Assembly (NCBI GenBank): GCA_019634835.1
Contig: JAHCAO010000001.1
Coordinates: forward strand, 372,001 to 436,000
From: Gammaproteobacteria bacterium
Lineage (GTDB): Bacteria; Pseudomonadota; Gammaproteobacteria; DSM-16500
DNA length: 64,000 nt
Reading direction: 5' to 3'
Part shown: in pieces, positions 24,161 to 33,700 of the stretch
Position numbering within the stretch: the stretch's first letter is position 1
Layout of the letters: each line of letters starts with the position of its first letter
Program-made: the position numbers and the translations under genes
Notes under the pieces: model-generated
Databases searched by the model: none
Told to the model about the DNA's origin: nothing
The model's input: only the letters and a program-made list of their open reading frames with translations

Positions 24161-25540
24161 ATGAATAACTTCTTTCATGTTATTAAAGATCCTGTGCATG
24201 GTACGATGCAATTTACATCGGTCGAAGATGCGTGGGTAAAACCATTTATTGATAGTGCAAACTTTCAACGTCTACGGCATATCAAGCAGCTTGGCATGGG
24301 AGACTTTATTTTTCCTGGCGCTGTACATAGCCGATTTAATCATTGTTTAGGCTGCTGTTATGTTGCAAGCCAGATTGCGCAAAAAATTGGTCTAGCAGAT
24401 GAAGAACGGCAACTCGTGATGATTGCTTGTTTGCTGCATGATATTGGGCACGGGCCATTCTCACATGCATTTGAAGGTATTTTTCATGAAAAATTAATCC
24501 GTCATGAAGATTGGACACCTTATTTTTTAGCAGACTATCGATCAGGTGATTTTTTCCAGCATTATAATCGTCTTAATCCACGCTATCATTTGACAGAAGA
24601 TAAATTCCGCGTCATTGCGGAAATGATTATGCATAAACCGGTTGTTAAAAGCGTATTAGCTGACATTGTGTCATCACAGCTTGATTCCGACCGTTTGGAT
24701 TATTTACTCCGTGATAGTCATTTTTGCGGAGTAAAATACGGCGAATTTGATTTTCGCTGGATGTTGCATTGCTTGGCGATTGTTCAGAGTGCAGAGGGGG
24801 AGAGACTAGGAATCACTCATAAAGGTATTGGTGTGGTTGAGCATTACTTAATGGCGCGACGCTTAATGGCGCGTAACATTTATCACTCACAAAAAAAATT
24901 AGCGATAGAATCTTTGTTGGTACAGTTATTAGTCAACCTGGCTGAGAATTTAGAACATCACAGCTCATACGTTTCTATTTGTCATACAAAGTTAGGGCAA
25001 TTTCTTATGGCAGCCAATCGTTTTAACCAGTCGGTGGAGTATTCAAAAAATACAATAGAATTCAAGCGTGAATTCATCGAGAAAAATTATGTTATTTATA
25101 AAGAATTATGTGACTATGATGTCTTTGCATTGATTAAACAATTGGCAGATATTGGCAGCCCAGATCCAGCAGTACAAATTGCAACTCGCTTACAACACCG
25201 AAAAATGCCAAAAATTTTGCGCCTTGATTATGTAGATTTGAAAGTAGTTGAAAATGAAATACAAGCGTTTAAGACCGAGCACCGTAAAAAATTTCAAGAT
25301 TGGCAGCTCATGCTAATTCAAACGCCACATCAATCTTATAGTGGTGAAGATGATCCTATTTTAGTTATCAATGAACAAGGTGATATTAAACCAATTAGCG
25401 ATTTTTCTTTTATGATTAATGCTATTTCCGACCGACTAGAACATTTGATTTTTCTCTGTATAGATAAAGCTATTGCTGAAGATGAAGAGGTGAGGGCATT
25501 GATGAAGCGTTTGCAAGCAGTACCAGCGACTATTGCTTGA
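24161..25540 (+). CDS. HD-domain phosphohydrolase (dNTPase/SAMHD1-like, COG1078 type)
   Basis: The 459-residue protein shows VIKDPVHGTMQF at the N-terminus, then HSRFNHCLG, LLHDIGHGPFSHAFE and SSQLDSDRLDYLLRDSHFCG. These supply the H...HD...D metal ligands of the HD superfamily in the arrangement seen in the COG1078 family of predicted nucleotide phosphohydrolases. The activity could be dNTP triphosphohydrolysis, but the substrate is not determined by sequence. I chose the ATG at 24161 because the conserved KDPVHG block then starts at the usual distance. A GTG at 24143 would add six residues. Downstream is a palindrome that separates it from glmU. Confidence 0.85.
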   Translation: MNNFFHVIKDPVHGTMQFTSVEDAWVKPFIDSANFQRLRHIKQLGMGDFIFPGAVHSRFNHCLGCCYVASQIAQKIGLADEERQLVMIACLLHDIGHGPFSHAFEGIFHEKLIRHEDWTPYFLADYRSGDFFQHYNRLNPRYHLTEDKFRVIAEMIMHKPVVKSVLADIVSSQLDSDRLDYLLRDSHFCGVKYGEFDFRWMLHCLAIVQSAEGERLGITHKGIGVVEHYLMARRLMARNIYHSQKKLAIESLLVQLLVNLAENLEHHSSYVSICHTKLGQFLMAANRFNQSVEYSKNTIEFKREFIEKNYVIYKELCDYDVFALIKQLADIGSPDPAVQIATRLQHRKMPKILRLDYVDLKVVENEIQAFKTEHRKKFQDWQLMLIQTPHQSYSGEDDPILVINEQGDIKPISDFSFMINAISDRLEHLIFLCIDKAIAEDEEVRALMKRLQAVPATIA

Positions 25541-25558
25541 AATGGAGTGGACAATGGG

Positions 25559-25630
25559 TTTTTTGCAGCGAGAAGCGGAAGGTATTTTTCCTTCACTATA
25601 AAAATACTCTCTGCTTGTCGCTGCAAAAAA
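25559..25630. repeat. Family 6 palindrome, full copy
   Basis: The left half TTTTTTGCAGCGAGAAGCGG (from 25559) and the right half ending CTGCAAAAAA (25630) form an imperfect hairpin with arms of about 31 bp around CCTTCACTAT. Half-copies of the same motif occur at 9790, 11084, 27262, 36068 and 50489. It lies in the HD gene-glmU spacer, where its T-rich arm could also terminate transcription. Confidence 0.75.
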
Positions 25631-25669
25631 TTCATGTTGATATTTATTCTGAATGAAAGGTAATAACTC

Positions 25670-27040
25670 ATGGCGATACAAGTAGTGATTCTTGCTGCTG
25701 GGCAAGGAAAGCGTATGCATTCTAAGCGGCCTAAAGTGCTGCATCATCTTGCTGGGAAACCCCTTTTAGAGCATGTGATCAATATAGCGGCTGTTATTTC
25801 GCCTGCAGTGTTGCCCATTATTGTGTGTGGTCATCAACGTGCTAAGCTTTTGGAAGAGCTTACGCACCATCATGTGAATTGGGTGGAACAGAAAGAGCAG
25901 TTAGGTACAGGCCATGCATTGTTACAAGCGATGCCGCACATTTCGGAAGATGATAATGTATTGGTATTATACGGAGATGTACCACTTATTTCTGTGCAAA
26001 CATTAAAAAAACTCATTGAGACAACGCCAGAAAATGCGTTGGGCATGTTGACAGCATACTTATCCAATCCTAGTGGTTATGGAAGAATTCAACGGGACAA
26101 GCAGCAGCATATTATTGGCATTGTTGAAGAAAAAGATGCAACAGAGGAAGAGCGGGCTATTACGGAAATCAATCCTGGAATTTATTATTTGCCTGCTCGA
26201 TATCTCAAAAAATGGTTACCGTCTCTGAAAAACAAAAACGTGCAGCAAGAATATTATCTTACAGATATTATTTGGCTTGCTGTACAAGAAAAAATTCTAG
26301 TGCATGCCGTCCAACCAGATAAAGTGGAAGAAATTCTTGGTGTCAATGATCGCATTCAACTGGCATGGCTTGAACGATTTTATCAGCGCCAAATGGCAGA
26401 AAAATTCATGCGTCAGGGTGTCACACTTTATGATCCTGCCCGTTTGGACGTTCGTGGAGAAATTCAAATGGGTCGTGATGTTAGCATTGATGTCAACGTC
26501 ATTCTTGAAGGTCGTGTCATTATCGGTAATGAATGTGTCATTGGTCCTAACACGGTTCTGCGTAATGTTGAACTGGGTGATCGCGTTGAAGTCAAAGCCA
26601 ATACCTTGATTGATGGTGCAGTGATAGCAGCTGATTGTGTCATCGGGCCTTTTGCCCGGATTCGTCCTGATACAAATCTTGCTCGAAAAGCGCATGTGGG
26701 GAATTTTGTTGAGATTAAGAAAAGTCATATTGGACAAGAGAGTAAAATAAATCATCTGAGTTATATTGGGGATAGTGAAGTGGGTGATAACGTTAATATT
26801 GGTGCAGGTACTATTACCTGTAACTATGACGGCGTAAACAAGCACAAAACTATTATAGGTGATTATGCATTTATAGGATCCAATTCGCAGCTTGTTGCAC
26901 CAGTGACAATTGGGGTTGGTGCAACTATTGGTGCGGGATCTACGATTACTCAAGATGCTCCGCCATATAAGCTTACTCTCTCTCGTGTGCAGCAGAATAC
27001 AGTAGAAAATTGGAAGAGACCACAGAAAGCAGAAAAGTGA
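25670..27040 (+). CDS. glmU: Bifunctional UDP-N-acetylglucosamine pyrophosphorylase / glucosamine-1-phosphate acetyltransferase
   Basis: It makes UDP-GlcNAc for peptidoglycan and LPS. The N-terminal uridyltransferase has VILAAGQGKRMHSKRPKVLHHLAGKPLLEH, EQLGTGHAL and the metal site YGDVPL. The C-terminal left-handed beta-helix acetyltransferase has hexapeptide repeats (IGNECVIGPNTVLRNVELGDRVEVKA, IGPFARIRP, VGNFVEIKKS) and the catalytic NYDGVNKHKT. At 456 residues it matches E. coli GlmU. glmS follows in the same direction after a 464-bp spacer filled by repeats. Confidence 0.98.
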   Translation: MAIQVVILAAGQGKRMHSKRPKVLHHLAGKPLLEHVINIAAVISPAVLPIIVCGHQRAKLLEELTHHHVNWVEQKEQLGTGHALLQAMPHISEDDNVLVLYGDVPLISVQTLKKLIETTPENALGMLTAYLSNPSGYGRIQRDKQQHIIGIVEEKDATEEERAITEINPGIYYLPARYLKKWLPSLKNKNVQQEYYLTDIIWLAVQEKILVHAVQPDKVEEILGVNDRIQLAWLERFYQRQMAEKFMRQGVTLYDPARLDVRGEIQMGRDVSIDVNVILEGRVIIGNECVIGPNTVLRNVELGDRVEVKANTLIDGAVIAADCVIGPFARIRPDTNLARKAHVGNFVEIKKSHIGQESKINHLSYIGDSEVGDNVNIGAGTITCNYDGVNKHKTIIGDYAFIGSNSQLVAPVTIGVGATIGAGSTITQDAPPYKLTLSRVQQNTVENWKRPQKAEK

Positions 27041-27073
27041 TGGGAACTAAATGGTTAATTGTTCATACAGTAG

Positions 27074-27259
27074 GTTCGGTTGCCCGTTGAAAAATTAGCC
27101 CCACGGCTTGTCGTCTCCTTGTGGACTAGGTCGCGTCCCCTGGATGCCACGAATAAGCTGTGGCACGGTAGCGCAGTGGGTAAGCCTACGGCGAATCAGT
27201 AAGCAAGTTCCACGGAGGGTGACGCTAATCTTAGATTTTCAATGGGTTAAACGAACGTT
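27074..27259. repeat. Mosaic palindromic repeat, copy 1 (family 3)
   Basis: The outer arms GTTCGGTTGCCCGTTGAAAA (from 27074) and TTTTCAATGGGTTAAACGAACG (ending 27259) are inverted repeats. The 120-nt centre, including TGGATGCCAC, AGCGCAGTGGGTAAGCCTACG and GAATCAGTAAGCAAG, matches the centre of the copy at 35806 in the opposite orientation and the copy at 52220 in the same orientation. Together with the family 6 motif that follows, it accounts for most of the 27041-27504 spacer. No ORF here is credible. Confidence 0.8.
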
Positions 27260-27261
27260 TA

Positions 27262-27310
27262 ATTCATACAAAGTATTCTTGCCCTCGCGCTGCAAAAAAC
27301 TTGTCATCTA
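27262..27310 (-). repeat. Family 6 dispersed motif, reversed half-copy
   Basis: On the minus strand the segment reads GATGACAAGTTTTTTGCAGC, then GCGAGGGCAAGAATACTTTGTATG, the same order of blocks as at 9790 and 50489. It abuts the family 3 palindrome, as the copy at 36068 does, so the two families are often found side by side. Confidence 0.65.
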
Positions 27311-27504
27311 CCCTGTCTGATTAATCTGCTGAAAACATCTTTTGCCAACTCTATTGCTAATCGTTTAATATTCATTCCGGACTCTTTCACGCATGCATTC
27401 TGAATGGTGAGCCTTCATCATTTTTGGCGGATTTTATGACGCCGTATTAAGAATGGCCAAGTCCATTTCATTTGTTGACATTATTTTAAAGATAGGAATT
27501 TACC

Positions 27505-29343
27505 ATGTGCGGCATTGTTGGAGCGGTAGCAAAGCGTCCAGTTGCAGAGCTATTAATTGATGGACTAAAAAAACTTGAATATAGAGGGTATGATTCTGCT
27601 GGAATTGCAATGATTGATGCTGAGCAGCAGTTAAAACGATTACGTGTCGCGGGCAAAGTTCGGGAATTAGAAAATGCCCTACATGCACATCCCTTTCAAG
27701 GACACACTGGCATTGCACATACTCGTTGGGCGACTCATGGTGCCCCTTCAGAAAAAAATGCTCATCCGTTTACTTCACATGATGAATTTGCCTTAGTTCA
27801 TAATGGCATCATTGAAAATCACTCTCTCTTACGTGAACAATTGCAACGTGATGGTTACCATTTTTCTTCAGAGACAGATACAGAAGTTGCAGTCCATCTT
27901 ATTCATAAAAATTATTTACAGACCAAAGATTTGTTAGCGGCAGTACGTTCTGCTGCCAGTCAACTGAAAGGTGCTTACGCGCTTGGTATTATTTCCAAAT
28001 GGTATCCGGGTAGATTGATTGCTGTTCGCCAGGGTAGCCCATTGGTTATTGGTAAAGGACTAGGTGAAAATTTCATTGCGTCTGATCCGCTTGCCCTGCT
28101 GTCAGTTACCAAACAGTTTATTTATTTGGAAGATAACGATCTAGCTGACGTCACTATAGATAGCATCCGTATTTATAACCAAGAACAGCAAGTTGTTCAT
28201 CGTGAATGCCATACTTTGACTATTAGCCATGATGCGGTAGAGCGTGGTGAATATCGGCATTATATGAAAAAAGAAATCATGGAGCAGCCAGAAGCAATGG
28301 CTTCTTGTTTAGAGGGTAGAGTGGCAGAAGACCATGTGCTTCCTGCTATATTTGGACCAAAAGCAGAAAAAATATTTTCTCATGTTGAACATGTGCAGTT
28401 AATTGCATGCGGAACGAGTTATCATGCCGCGATGGTGACCCGTTATTGGATTGAATCATTGGCGCATGTCCCATGCTCAGTCGAAATTGCTAGTGAATTT
28501 CGTTATCGTGAAATAGCAAAGCCAAAAAATAGTTTGTTTGTGACATTATCTCAATCAGGGGAAACAGCTGATACCTTAGCGGCGCTGCGCTTAGCTAAAA
28601 AAATGGATTATTTGAGTACGCTGGCTATTTGCAATGTTCCAGGTAGCTCTATGATACGTGAAGCAGATTTGCCATTTCTGACCCGGGCAGGCATTGAAAT
28701 TGGTGTCGCTTCTACTAAAGCATTTGTCACGCAATTGACTTCTTTATTTTTACTGGCTCTGGTATTACGTCGGAGTGGTGGAGGCGATGCTGCACTGGAA
28801 GTGGAGTTAGTGAGGCAGTTGAGACATGTTCCTGCATTAGTAGAAGAGATTTTACAGCAAGATGTGACAATCTCAAATTGGGCCAAAACTTTCATGAATA
28901 AACAGCATGCATTATTTATAGGCCGTGGTACCTTGTATCCTATTGCACTTGAAGGTGCTTTAAAAATGAAGGAAATTTCTTATATTCATGCTGAAGGATA
29001 CCCTTCCGGTGAGTTAAAGCATGGGCCATTAGCGTTAGTAGATAATGCCATTCCGGTCATTACAATGGTGCCAGGCGATGCTTTGTTGGAAAAGAGCCTT
29101 TCTAATTTGCAGGAAGTTCGTGCACGTGGAGGCAGACTTTATGTGTTAACGGACCAAGCACAGTTGTTTCAGCAAGATGTTTTTTCTGATGCGCAAATAA
29201 TGAATATGCCTAGCATACATCCCTTATTAAACCCTATTCTGTATACGGTTCCTTTACAGTTACTTGCTTATCATGTGGCGGTGCTTAAAGGTACGGACAT
29301 CGATCAACCCAGGAATTTAGCAAAATCTGTGACAGTGGAGTGA
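27505..29343 (+). CDS. glmS: Glutamine-fructose-6-phosphate aminotransferase (isomerizing)
   Basis: It forms glucosamine-6-phosphate from fructose-6-phosphate and glutamine, the first step of the amino-sugar pathway that GlmU completes. After processing of Met, the nucleophile is Cys in MCGIVGAVAK. THTRWATHG-like sequence (AHTRWATHGAP) and HNGIIENH mark the glutaminase half. The isomerase half has two SIS domains with LIACGTSYHA, SQSGETADT and the C-terminal PRNLAKSVTVE. The length of 612 residues is standard. The upstream leader shows no glmS ribozyme; it is mostly repeats plus about 190 nt with a TTGACA at 27475. Confidence 0.98.
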   Translation: MCGIVGAVAKRPVAELLIDGLKKLEYRGYDSAGIAMIDAEQQLKRLRVAGKVRELENALHAHPFQGHTGIAHTRWATHGAPSEKNAHPFTSHDEFALVHNGIIENHSLLREQLQRDGYHFSSETDTEVAVHLIHKNYLQTKDLLAAVRSAASQLKGAYALGIISKWYPGRLIAVRQGSPLVIGKGLGENFIASDPLALLSVTKQFIYLEDNDLADVTIDSIRIYNQEQQVVHRECHTLTISHDAVERGEYRHYMKKEIMEQPEAMASCLEGRVAEDHVLPAIFGPKAEKIFSHVEHVQLIACGTSYHAAMVTRYWIESLAHVPCSVEIASEFRYREIAKPKNSLFVTLSQSGETADTLAALRLAKKMDYLSTLAICNVPGSSMIREADLPFLTRAGIEIGVASTKAFVTQLTSLFLLALVLRRSGGGDAALEVELVRQLRHVPALVEEILQQDVTISNWAKTFMNKQHALFIGRGTLYPIALEGALKMKEISYIHAEGYPSGELKHGPLALVDNAIPVITMVPGDALLEKSLSNLQEVRARGGRLYVLTDQAQLFQQDVFSDAQIMNMPSIHPLLNPILYTVPLQLLAYHVAVLKGTDIDQPRNLAKSVTVE

Positions 29344-29347
29344 TGAC

Positions 29348-29364
29348 AGCGAGCAGAATGCTCG
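29348..29364 (+). terminator. Hairpin after glmS, possible terminator
   Basis: GCGAGCA-GAA-TGCTCGC is a perfect 7-bp stem with a 3-nt loop, located 5 nt after the glmS stop. It lacks a run of T, so intrinsic termination is doubtful; it could instead stabilise the 3' end of the mRNA. Confidence 0.35.
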
Positions 29365-29438
29365 CACGTATTATGGTTGATTTCTATGTTTTGCTAAGCC
29401 ATAATCCAGCGCCAAAAAATAACTAATGTGAGAAAGAC

Positions 29439-29786
29439 ATGAAAAAATTAAGCGCAATCATCATTTTATCTCTTATTGCTACAACTGTATTTGCAGCAAA
29501 AAAATGGAAATTTACTGATCCGAACGATGGTCGAGTGTTTCTCATTGGCTTGTATAGTGATCACTCGGTCAAAATTAATATCGATCCCTTTTTAGATAAT
29601 GGTAAACCAGCTGATCCACTTAACGTGAATTGCAATGCAACGACTTACCATCTTACGGCTGGATCTTCTATCATCTGTTATCCGAATTTCAATGATATCT
29701 CAAATATGTCTATTCTGCCTGGAGATTTCAAAAATGGTTCGCAAGGGACATATGATTATTTGCCCTTAGACCATAAGGCTAAATAG
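29439..29786 (+). CDS. Hypothetical secreted protein, 115 aa
   Basis: Not recognised. The protein has a clear signal peptide (MKKLSAIIILSLIATTVFA, cleavage before AKKW). The mature part is about 96 residues and hydrophilic, with two Cys (VNCNATTYHL and SIICYPNF) that could form a disulphide. It is preceded by GAGAAAG. It overlaps the 3' end of the convergent pyrD by 8 nt. It is probably a small periplasmic or exported protein. Confidence 0.65.
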   Translation: MKKLSAIIILSLIATTVFAAKKWKFTDPNDGRVFLIGLYSDHSVKINIDPFLDNGKPADPLNVNCNATTYHLTAGSSIICYPNFNDISNMSILPGDFKNGSQGTYDYLPLDHKAK

Positions 29787-30783
29787 CGGAAAGGATACGA
29801 TTTATCAACTGTGGGCCGGAGTAAATAAATCCGGAATAAATCTGCAGTAATTCAGCACCGGCCTGAATTTTTTCTTGCGCAGATTTTTCATCCATAATGC
29901 CGCCTGATGCGATAATGGGAATTTTATTTTGTAAAATAGAATGAAGTTGCGTGATGATCTGTGTACTGCGTGCTTGCAATGGCTTGCCACTTAATCCACC
30001 AATTTCCTTTGCATAAGAGGAATGCGCAACGTCATCGCGATGCACTGTGGTGTTTGTTGCTATCACGCCATCAATTTTTTCTTGTAACAACACAGTGGTA
30101 ACTGAAAGCAATTCTTGCATGGATAAATCAGGTGAAATCTTTACCACTAGAGGGATATATTTCTTGTGATTCGAAAAAGTAAATTGCTGTTCTTGTTTGA
30201 GCGCGCGCAGCAAAACAGATAGTACATCGCTTTGCTGTAAATCTCTTAATCCTGGGGTGTTAGGTGAAGAAATATTGATTGTGATGTAACTAGCGAATTT
30301 CCAAAAAGCACGATACCCCTGTAAATAATCGTCAATGGCATTTTCATTCGATGTATCTTTATTTTTACCAATATTGATACCAAGGATGCCGCGATAACGT
30401 GTTTTTTCCAATCGGCGCATCACATATTCTATGCCTTTATTATTGAATCCCATGCGGTTAATAATGGCTTCTTGCTCAGTCAGGCGGAATAAGCGCGGTT
30501 TGGGATTGCCTGCTTGTGGTTTAGGTGTCACCGTGCCAATTTCGATAAATCCAAAACCAAGTGCTGCGAGTGCATCGATATAATCGCCATTTTTATCTAA
30601 TCCTGCCGCGAGGCCAACAGGGTTAGGAAAAGTTAGTCCCATGAGTGTAGTAGGCTGGGAAAGGGTTTTTGTCTGTAATCTTGATATTCCGAGTTGATGC
30701 GCCATGCTTAAGCTTTGTAGAGCAGTATAATGCGCAACTTCAGGATCTAAAGAAAATAATATTTTTTTAAATACAGAATACAT
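29779..30783 (-). CDS. pyrD: Dihydroorotate dehydrogenase (quinone), class 2
   Basis: It oxidises dihydroorotate to orotate with electron transfer to quinone at the inner membrane, supplying PyrE. The N-terminal MYSVFKKILFSLDPEVAHYTALQSL is the membrane-associating helix pair of class 2 enzymes. NPVGLAAGLDKNG, GFGFIEIGTVTPKPQ, INRMGFNN, ISSPNTPGLRDLQ and ASGGI follow in the expected FMN-barrel order. The 334 residues match E. coli PyrD. The start lies directly after the uvrD stop, so it is probably expressed from the uvrD promoter, away from the main pyr cluster. Confidence 0.97.
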   Translation of the reverse strand: MYSVFKKILFSLDPEVAHYTALQSLSMAHQLGISRLQTKTLSQPTTLMGLTFPNPVGLAAGLDKNGDYIDALAALGFGFIEIGTVTPKPQAGNPKPRLFRLTEQEAIINRMGFNNKGIEYVMRRLEKTRYRGILGINIGKNKDTSNENAIDDYLQGYRAFWKFASYITINISSPNTPGLRDLQQSDVLSVLLRALKQEQQFTFSNHKKYIPLVVKISPDLSMQELLSVTTVLLQEKIDGVIATNTTVHRDDVAHSSYAKEIGGLSGKPLQARSTQIITQLHSILQNKIPIIASGGIMDEKSAQEKIQAGAELLQIYSGFIYSGPQLINRILSAI

Positions 30784-30784
30784 A

Positions 30785-32932
30785 TCACTTCGCTGTTAAA
30801 TAGCTTGCAATTAATGTTTTTGTCCCAGCTTTTACAAAATTTACTTTTACTTTCATCTCTTCCCCATCACCTTCGCAATCAAGCACGGTGCCATTGCCAA
30901 AAATACGGTGATACACTTTCTGTCCAACACGGAATTGACCTTGTGCTTCTGGTTTGTAAGCAAATGCCTTATTCTGAGAATGAGTCATCACTTTTGTTGT
31001 TTTAGTGCGAAAACGGATTTCATCAACAAGCTCAACGGGAATTTCGTGCAGAAAACGTGATGGGCGATGATAAGCTTCTTTGCCATAGGTGCGGCGTACT
31101 TCTGCGTATGTCATGTAAAGTTTACGCATTGCACGTGTTATACCCACATAGCACAGCCTACGTTCTTCTTCTATCGCTTTAGGATTGTTCATAGAGAGGT
31201 AATGAGGGAATAATTCTTCTTCGCAACCTGCGAGGAATACAGCGGGGAATTCTAATCCCTTTGCTGAATGCAAAGTCATCAGCTGTACGCAATCATCATA
31301 TGCGTCTGCTTGCTCATCGCTGGACTCAAGTGCTGCGTAAGCTAAAAATGCAGCTAATGGCGGCATGTCTTCAGATATACCATCTTGAGAAAATTGATGC
31401 GCAGCATTGACTAATTCTTCTAAATTTTCTAAGCGCGTAAGACCTTTTTCTCCTTTTTCTTTTCGATAATGTTCAATTAAATTACTTGTGCATAACACAT
31501 ATTCCACTTGTTTATGTAATTCAAGTGTCAGTGTCTTTTCAGTCATAGTATTGATGAGTTCCATGAATGCAAGCAGAGACATTTCAGTGCGAGTAGAAAA
31601 AAATTTTTGTTCGATTAACTGCTGTAATGCATCCCATAATGTCAAACTAAAACTTTTGGCATGCTCGCGTATGGTTGCAATAGTGCGGTCACCGATTCCA
31701 CGCGTGGGGGTGTTAATAATGCGTTCAAAAGCGGAGTCATCAGAGCGATTAGCAATGAGGCGCAAGTAGGCTAATGCATCTTTGATTTCTTGTCGATCAA
31801 AATAACGTAACCCGCCATACACTCGGTAAGGAATGCCAAATTGCATGAGTGCTTCTTCTATGACACGGGATTGTGCATTAGAACGATATAGCACAGCAAT
31901 CTCGCGAAGCGCATAATCATTTTGTTGCAAATCACGAATGCGATTAACAATGAAGAAGGCTTCGTCTGTCTCATTGAATCCAGCATAGATAGTGATCAAT
32001 TCGCCTTCTTTACCATCTGTCCATAAATTTTTTCCAAGCCGTCCTGAATTTTGCTCGATCAAGGCATTTGCTGCTTTTAAAATCGTGCCGGAAGAACGAT
32101 AGTTTTGCTCTAAGCGAATGACTTTTGCACTGGGAAAATCCTTGGAAAAGCGTTGAATATTTTCGATACGTGCACCGCGCCATCCATAAATGGACTGATC
32201 ATCGTCTCCTACAATCGTGACAGAGTTTGAGTCACCAGCGAATAATTTAAGCCAAGCATATTGAATAGCATTGGTATCTTGAAATTCATCCACTAAAAGA
32301 CAGCGGAAGCGTTCTTGGTAATGAGCGAGTAATTGTGTGTTGCTCAGTAGTAGCTTGTGGGTTTTTAGTAATAAATCTGCAAAATCAATGGCTCCAGTGC
32401 GTTGACAAGCTTCATGGTAAGCTTGGTAGATTTTGATGAGCGTTTGCGTAGTAAAATCATGGGTATCAACTTGATGTGGTTCGCGGCCTTCTTCTTTTTG
32501 TGCGTTAATGAACCATTGTGTTTCTTTTGGCGGGAAGCGGTCTTCATCAAGATTAAGTGTGTTAATAATGCGGCGAATCATGCGAAACTGATCCGCTGAA
32601 TCGAGGATTTGAAAAGATTGCGGTAAGCCTGCTTCTTGCCAATGAGTGCGTAAAAAGCGATGGGACAAACCATGAAATGTGCCAATCCACATACTTTTAG
32701 CTGTGACATGTAGCATTTTTTCAAGACGTGATCGCATTTCATTTGCTGCTTTATTTGTAAAAGTGACAGCTAATATATTGAAAGGAGAGATTTTTTCATT
32801 TTCGATGAGCCAAGCAATGCGATGGATAAGCACACGGGTTTTACCGCTGCCAGCACCAGCTAGCACCAGTTGATGGCCTAATGGTGCTTGTACCGCTTCT
32901 TGCTGGGCTGGATTGAGTGAATTGAGTATCAT
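30785..32932 (-). CDS. uvrD: DNA helicase II
   Basis: This SF1A 3'-5' helicase acts in nucleotide excision and mismatch repair. Seen are the Q-motif LNPAQQEAV, Walker A AGAGSGKTRVL, motif Ia TFTNKAANEM, motif II VDEFQDTN, motif III GDDDQSIYGWRGA, motif IV LEQNYRS, motif V TLHSAKGLEF and motif VI EERRLCYVGITRA. I placed the start at 32932 (MILNSLNPAQQ, 715 aa), close to E. coli UvrD at 720. The frame extends to 32998, but the extra 22 residues are unlike the family. It is divergent from engB. Confidence 0.97.
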   Translation of the reverse strand: MILNSLNPAQQEAVQAPLGHQLVLAGAGSGKTRVLIHRIAWLIENEKISPFNILAVTFTNKAANEMRSRLEKMLHVTAKSMWIGTFHGLSHRFLRTHWQEAGLPQSFQILDSADQFRMIRRIINTLNLDEDRFPPKETQWFINAQKEEGREPHQVDTHDFTTQTLIKIYQAYHEACQRTGAIDFADLLLKTHKLLLSNTQLLAHYQERFRCLLVDEFQDTNAIQYAWLKLFAGDSNSVTIVGDDDQSIYGWRGARIENIQRFSKDFPSAKVIRLEQNYRSSGTILKAANALIEQNSGRLGKNLWTDGKEGELITIYAGFNETDEAFFIVNRIRDLQQNDYALREIAVLYRSNAQSRVIEEALMQFGIPYRVYGGLRYFDRQEIKDALAYLRLIANRSDDSAFERIINTPTRGIGDRTIATIREHAKSFSLTLWDALQQLIEQKFFSTRTEMSLLAFMELINTMTEKTLTLELHKQVEYVLCTSNLIEHYRKEKGEKGLTRLENLEELVNAAHQFSQDGISEDMPPLAAFLAYAALESSDEQADAYDDCVQLMTLHSAKGLEFPAVFLAGCEEELFPHYLSMNNPKAIEEERRLCYVGITRAMRKLYMTYAEVRRTYGKEAYHRPSRFLHEIPVELVDEIRFRTKTTKVMTHSQNKAFAYKPEAQGQFRVGQKVYHRIFGNGTVLDCEGDGEEMKVKVNFVKAGTKTLIASYLTAK

Positions 32933-33045
32933 GTTGGTTCCAAGCTCAGTTATTGCTCTCCCAAAAGAGATGGAAGAGAAGATTAAGGAGAAGGACAAAT
33001 GCCCATTCTCATGAATGACTAACCAATTAAGTGGTGTATTCTAAT

Positions 33046-33642
33046 ATGATCAGACATTATCAAAAAGCATATTTTCTTTTAAGTGTAGCAGAGGTTAAAC
33101 AATTGCCTCCAGATCAAGGTATGGAAGTGGCTATTGTTGGACGTTCCAATGCGGGTAAATCTAGTGTGTTGAACAAAATTACTCAGAATAACAATATGGC
33201 TAGAGTCAGTAAAACGCCAGGCCGTACCCAAATGGTGAATATTTTTGTGTTAGATGATCAACGACGCATGGTTGATCTACCTGGATATGGGTACGCAAAA
33301 GTTCCTCTCGCAGTAAAGCAAAAATGGCAAAAAACAGTAGATGCTTATGTTCACGAACGTGAATGTTTGCGGGGATTAATTCTGGTCATGGATATTCGTC
33401 ATCCATTCAAAGAATTAGATAAGCAATTACTGGAATATTGTCACCATCGCGGCTTGCCAGTTCATCTACTTCTAAATAAAGCAGACAAGCTGAATCGCAG
33501 CCAAGTGGCCAATGTGTTACAGGAGACAAAAGCATTTTTGACGAGCTATCACAATTCTGTTACTTTCCAAAGCTTCTCTGCATTAAGAGGAATGGGGTTA
33601 AAAGAGCTGTACTCGCTTTTGGACAAATGGTATGAGTATTAA
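33046..33642 (+). CDS. engB: Ribosome-biogenesis GTP-binding protein EngB (YihA/YsxC)
   Basis: This is a small TRAFAC GTPase needed for large ribosomal subunit assembly. G-motifs are in order: G1 GRSNAGKSS, G2 TPGRTQ, G3 DLPGYGYA, G4 LLNKADK and G5 FSAL. The 198-residue length from the ATG at 33046 is usual. An in-frame GTG at 33031 would add five residues. The gene is divergent from uvrD and upstream of the OPT transporter. Confidence 0.96.
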   Translation: MIRHYQKAYFLLSVAEVKQLPPDQGMEVAIVGRSNAGKSSVLNKITQNNNMARVSKTPGRTQMVNIFVLDDQRRMVDLPGYGYAKVPLAVKQKWQKTVDAYVHERECLRGLILVMDIRHPFKELDKQLLEYCHHRGLPVHLLLNKADKLNRSQVANVLQETKAFLTSYHNSVTFQSFSALRGMGLKELYSLLDKWYEY

Positions 33643-33700
33643 AAGTTAATTAATCAGGTTAATACGCAAATCTCAACATTCATAATAAATGGGAAGATTC

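Noticed and set aside
26297-26953. Long minus-strand ORF of 218 codons inside glmU
   Set aside because: It is the antisense of the hexapeptide-repeat region of glmU, rich in N, T and I, with no start signal.
27108-27320. Short ORF inside the glmU-glmS spacer, and a similar one at 52242-52433
   Set aside because: Both are translations of the family 3 repeat and of differing sequence, with no translation signals.
27341-27504. glmS ribozyme/riboswitch upstream of glmS
   Set aside because: The leader has no recognisable ribozyme core, and such elements are typical of Gram-positive bacteria.
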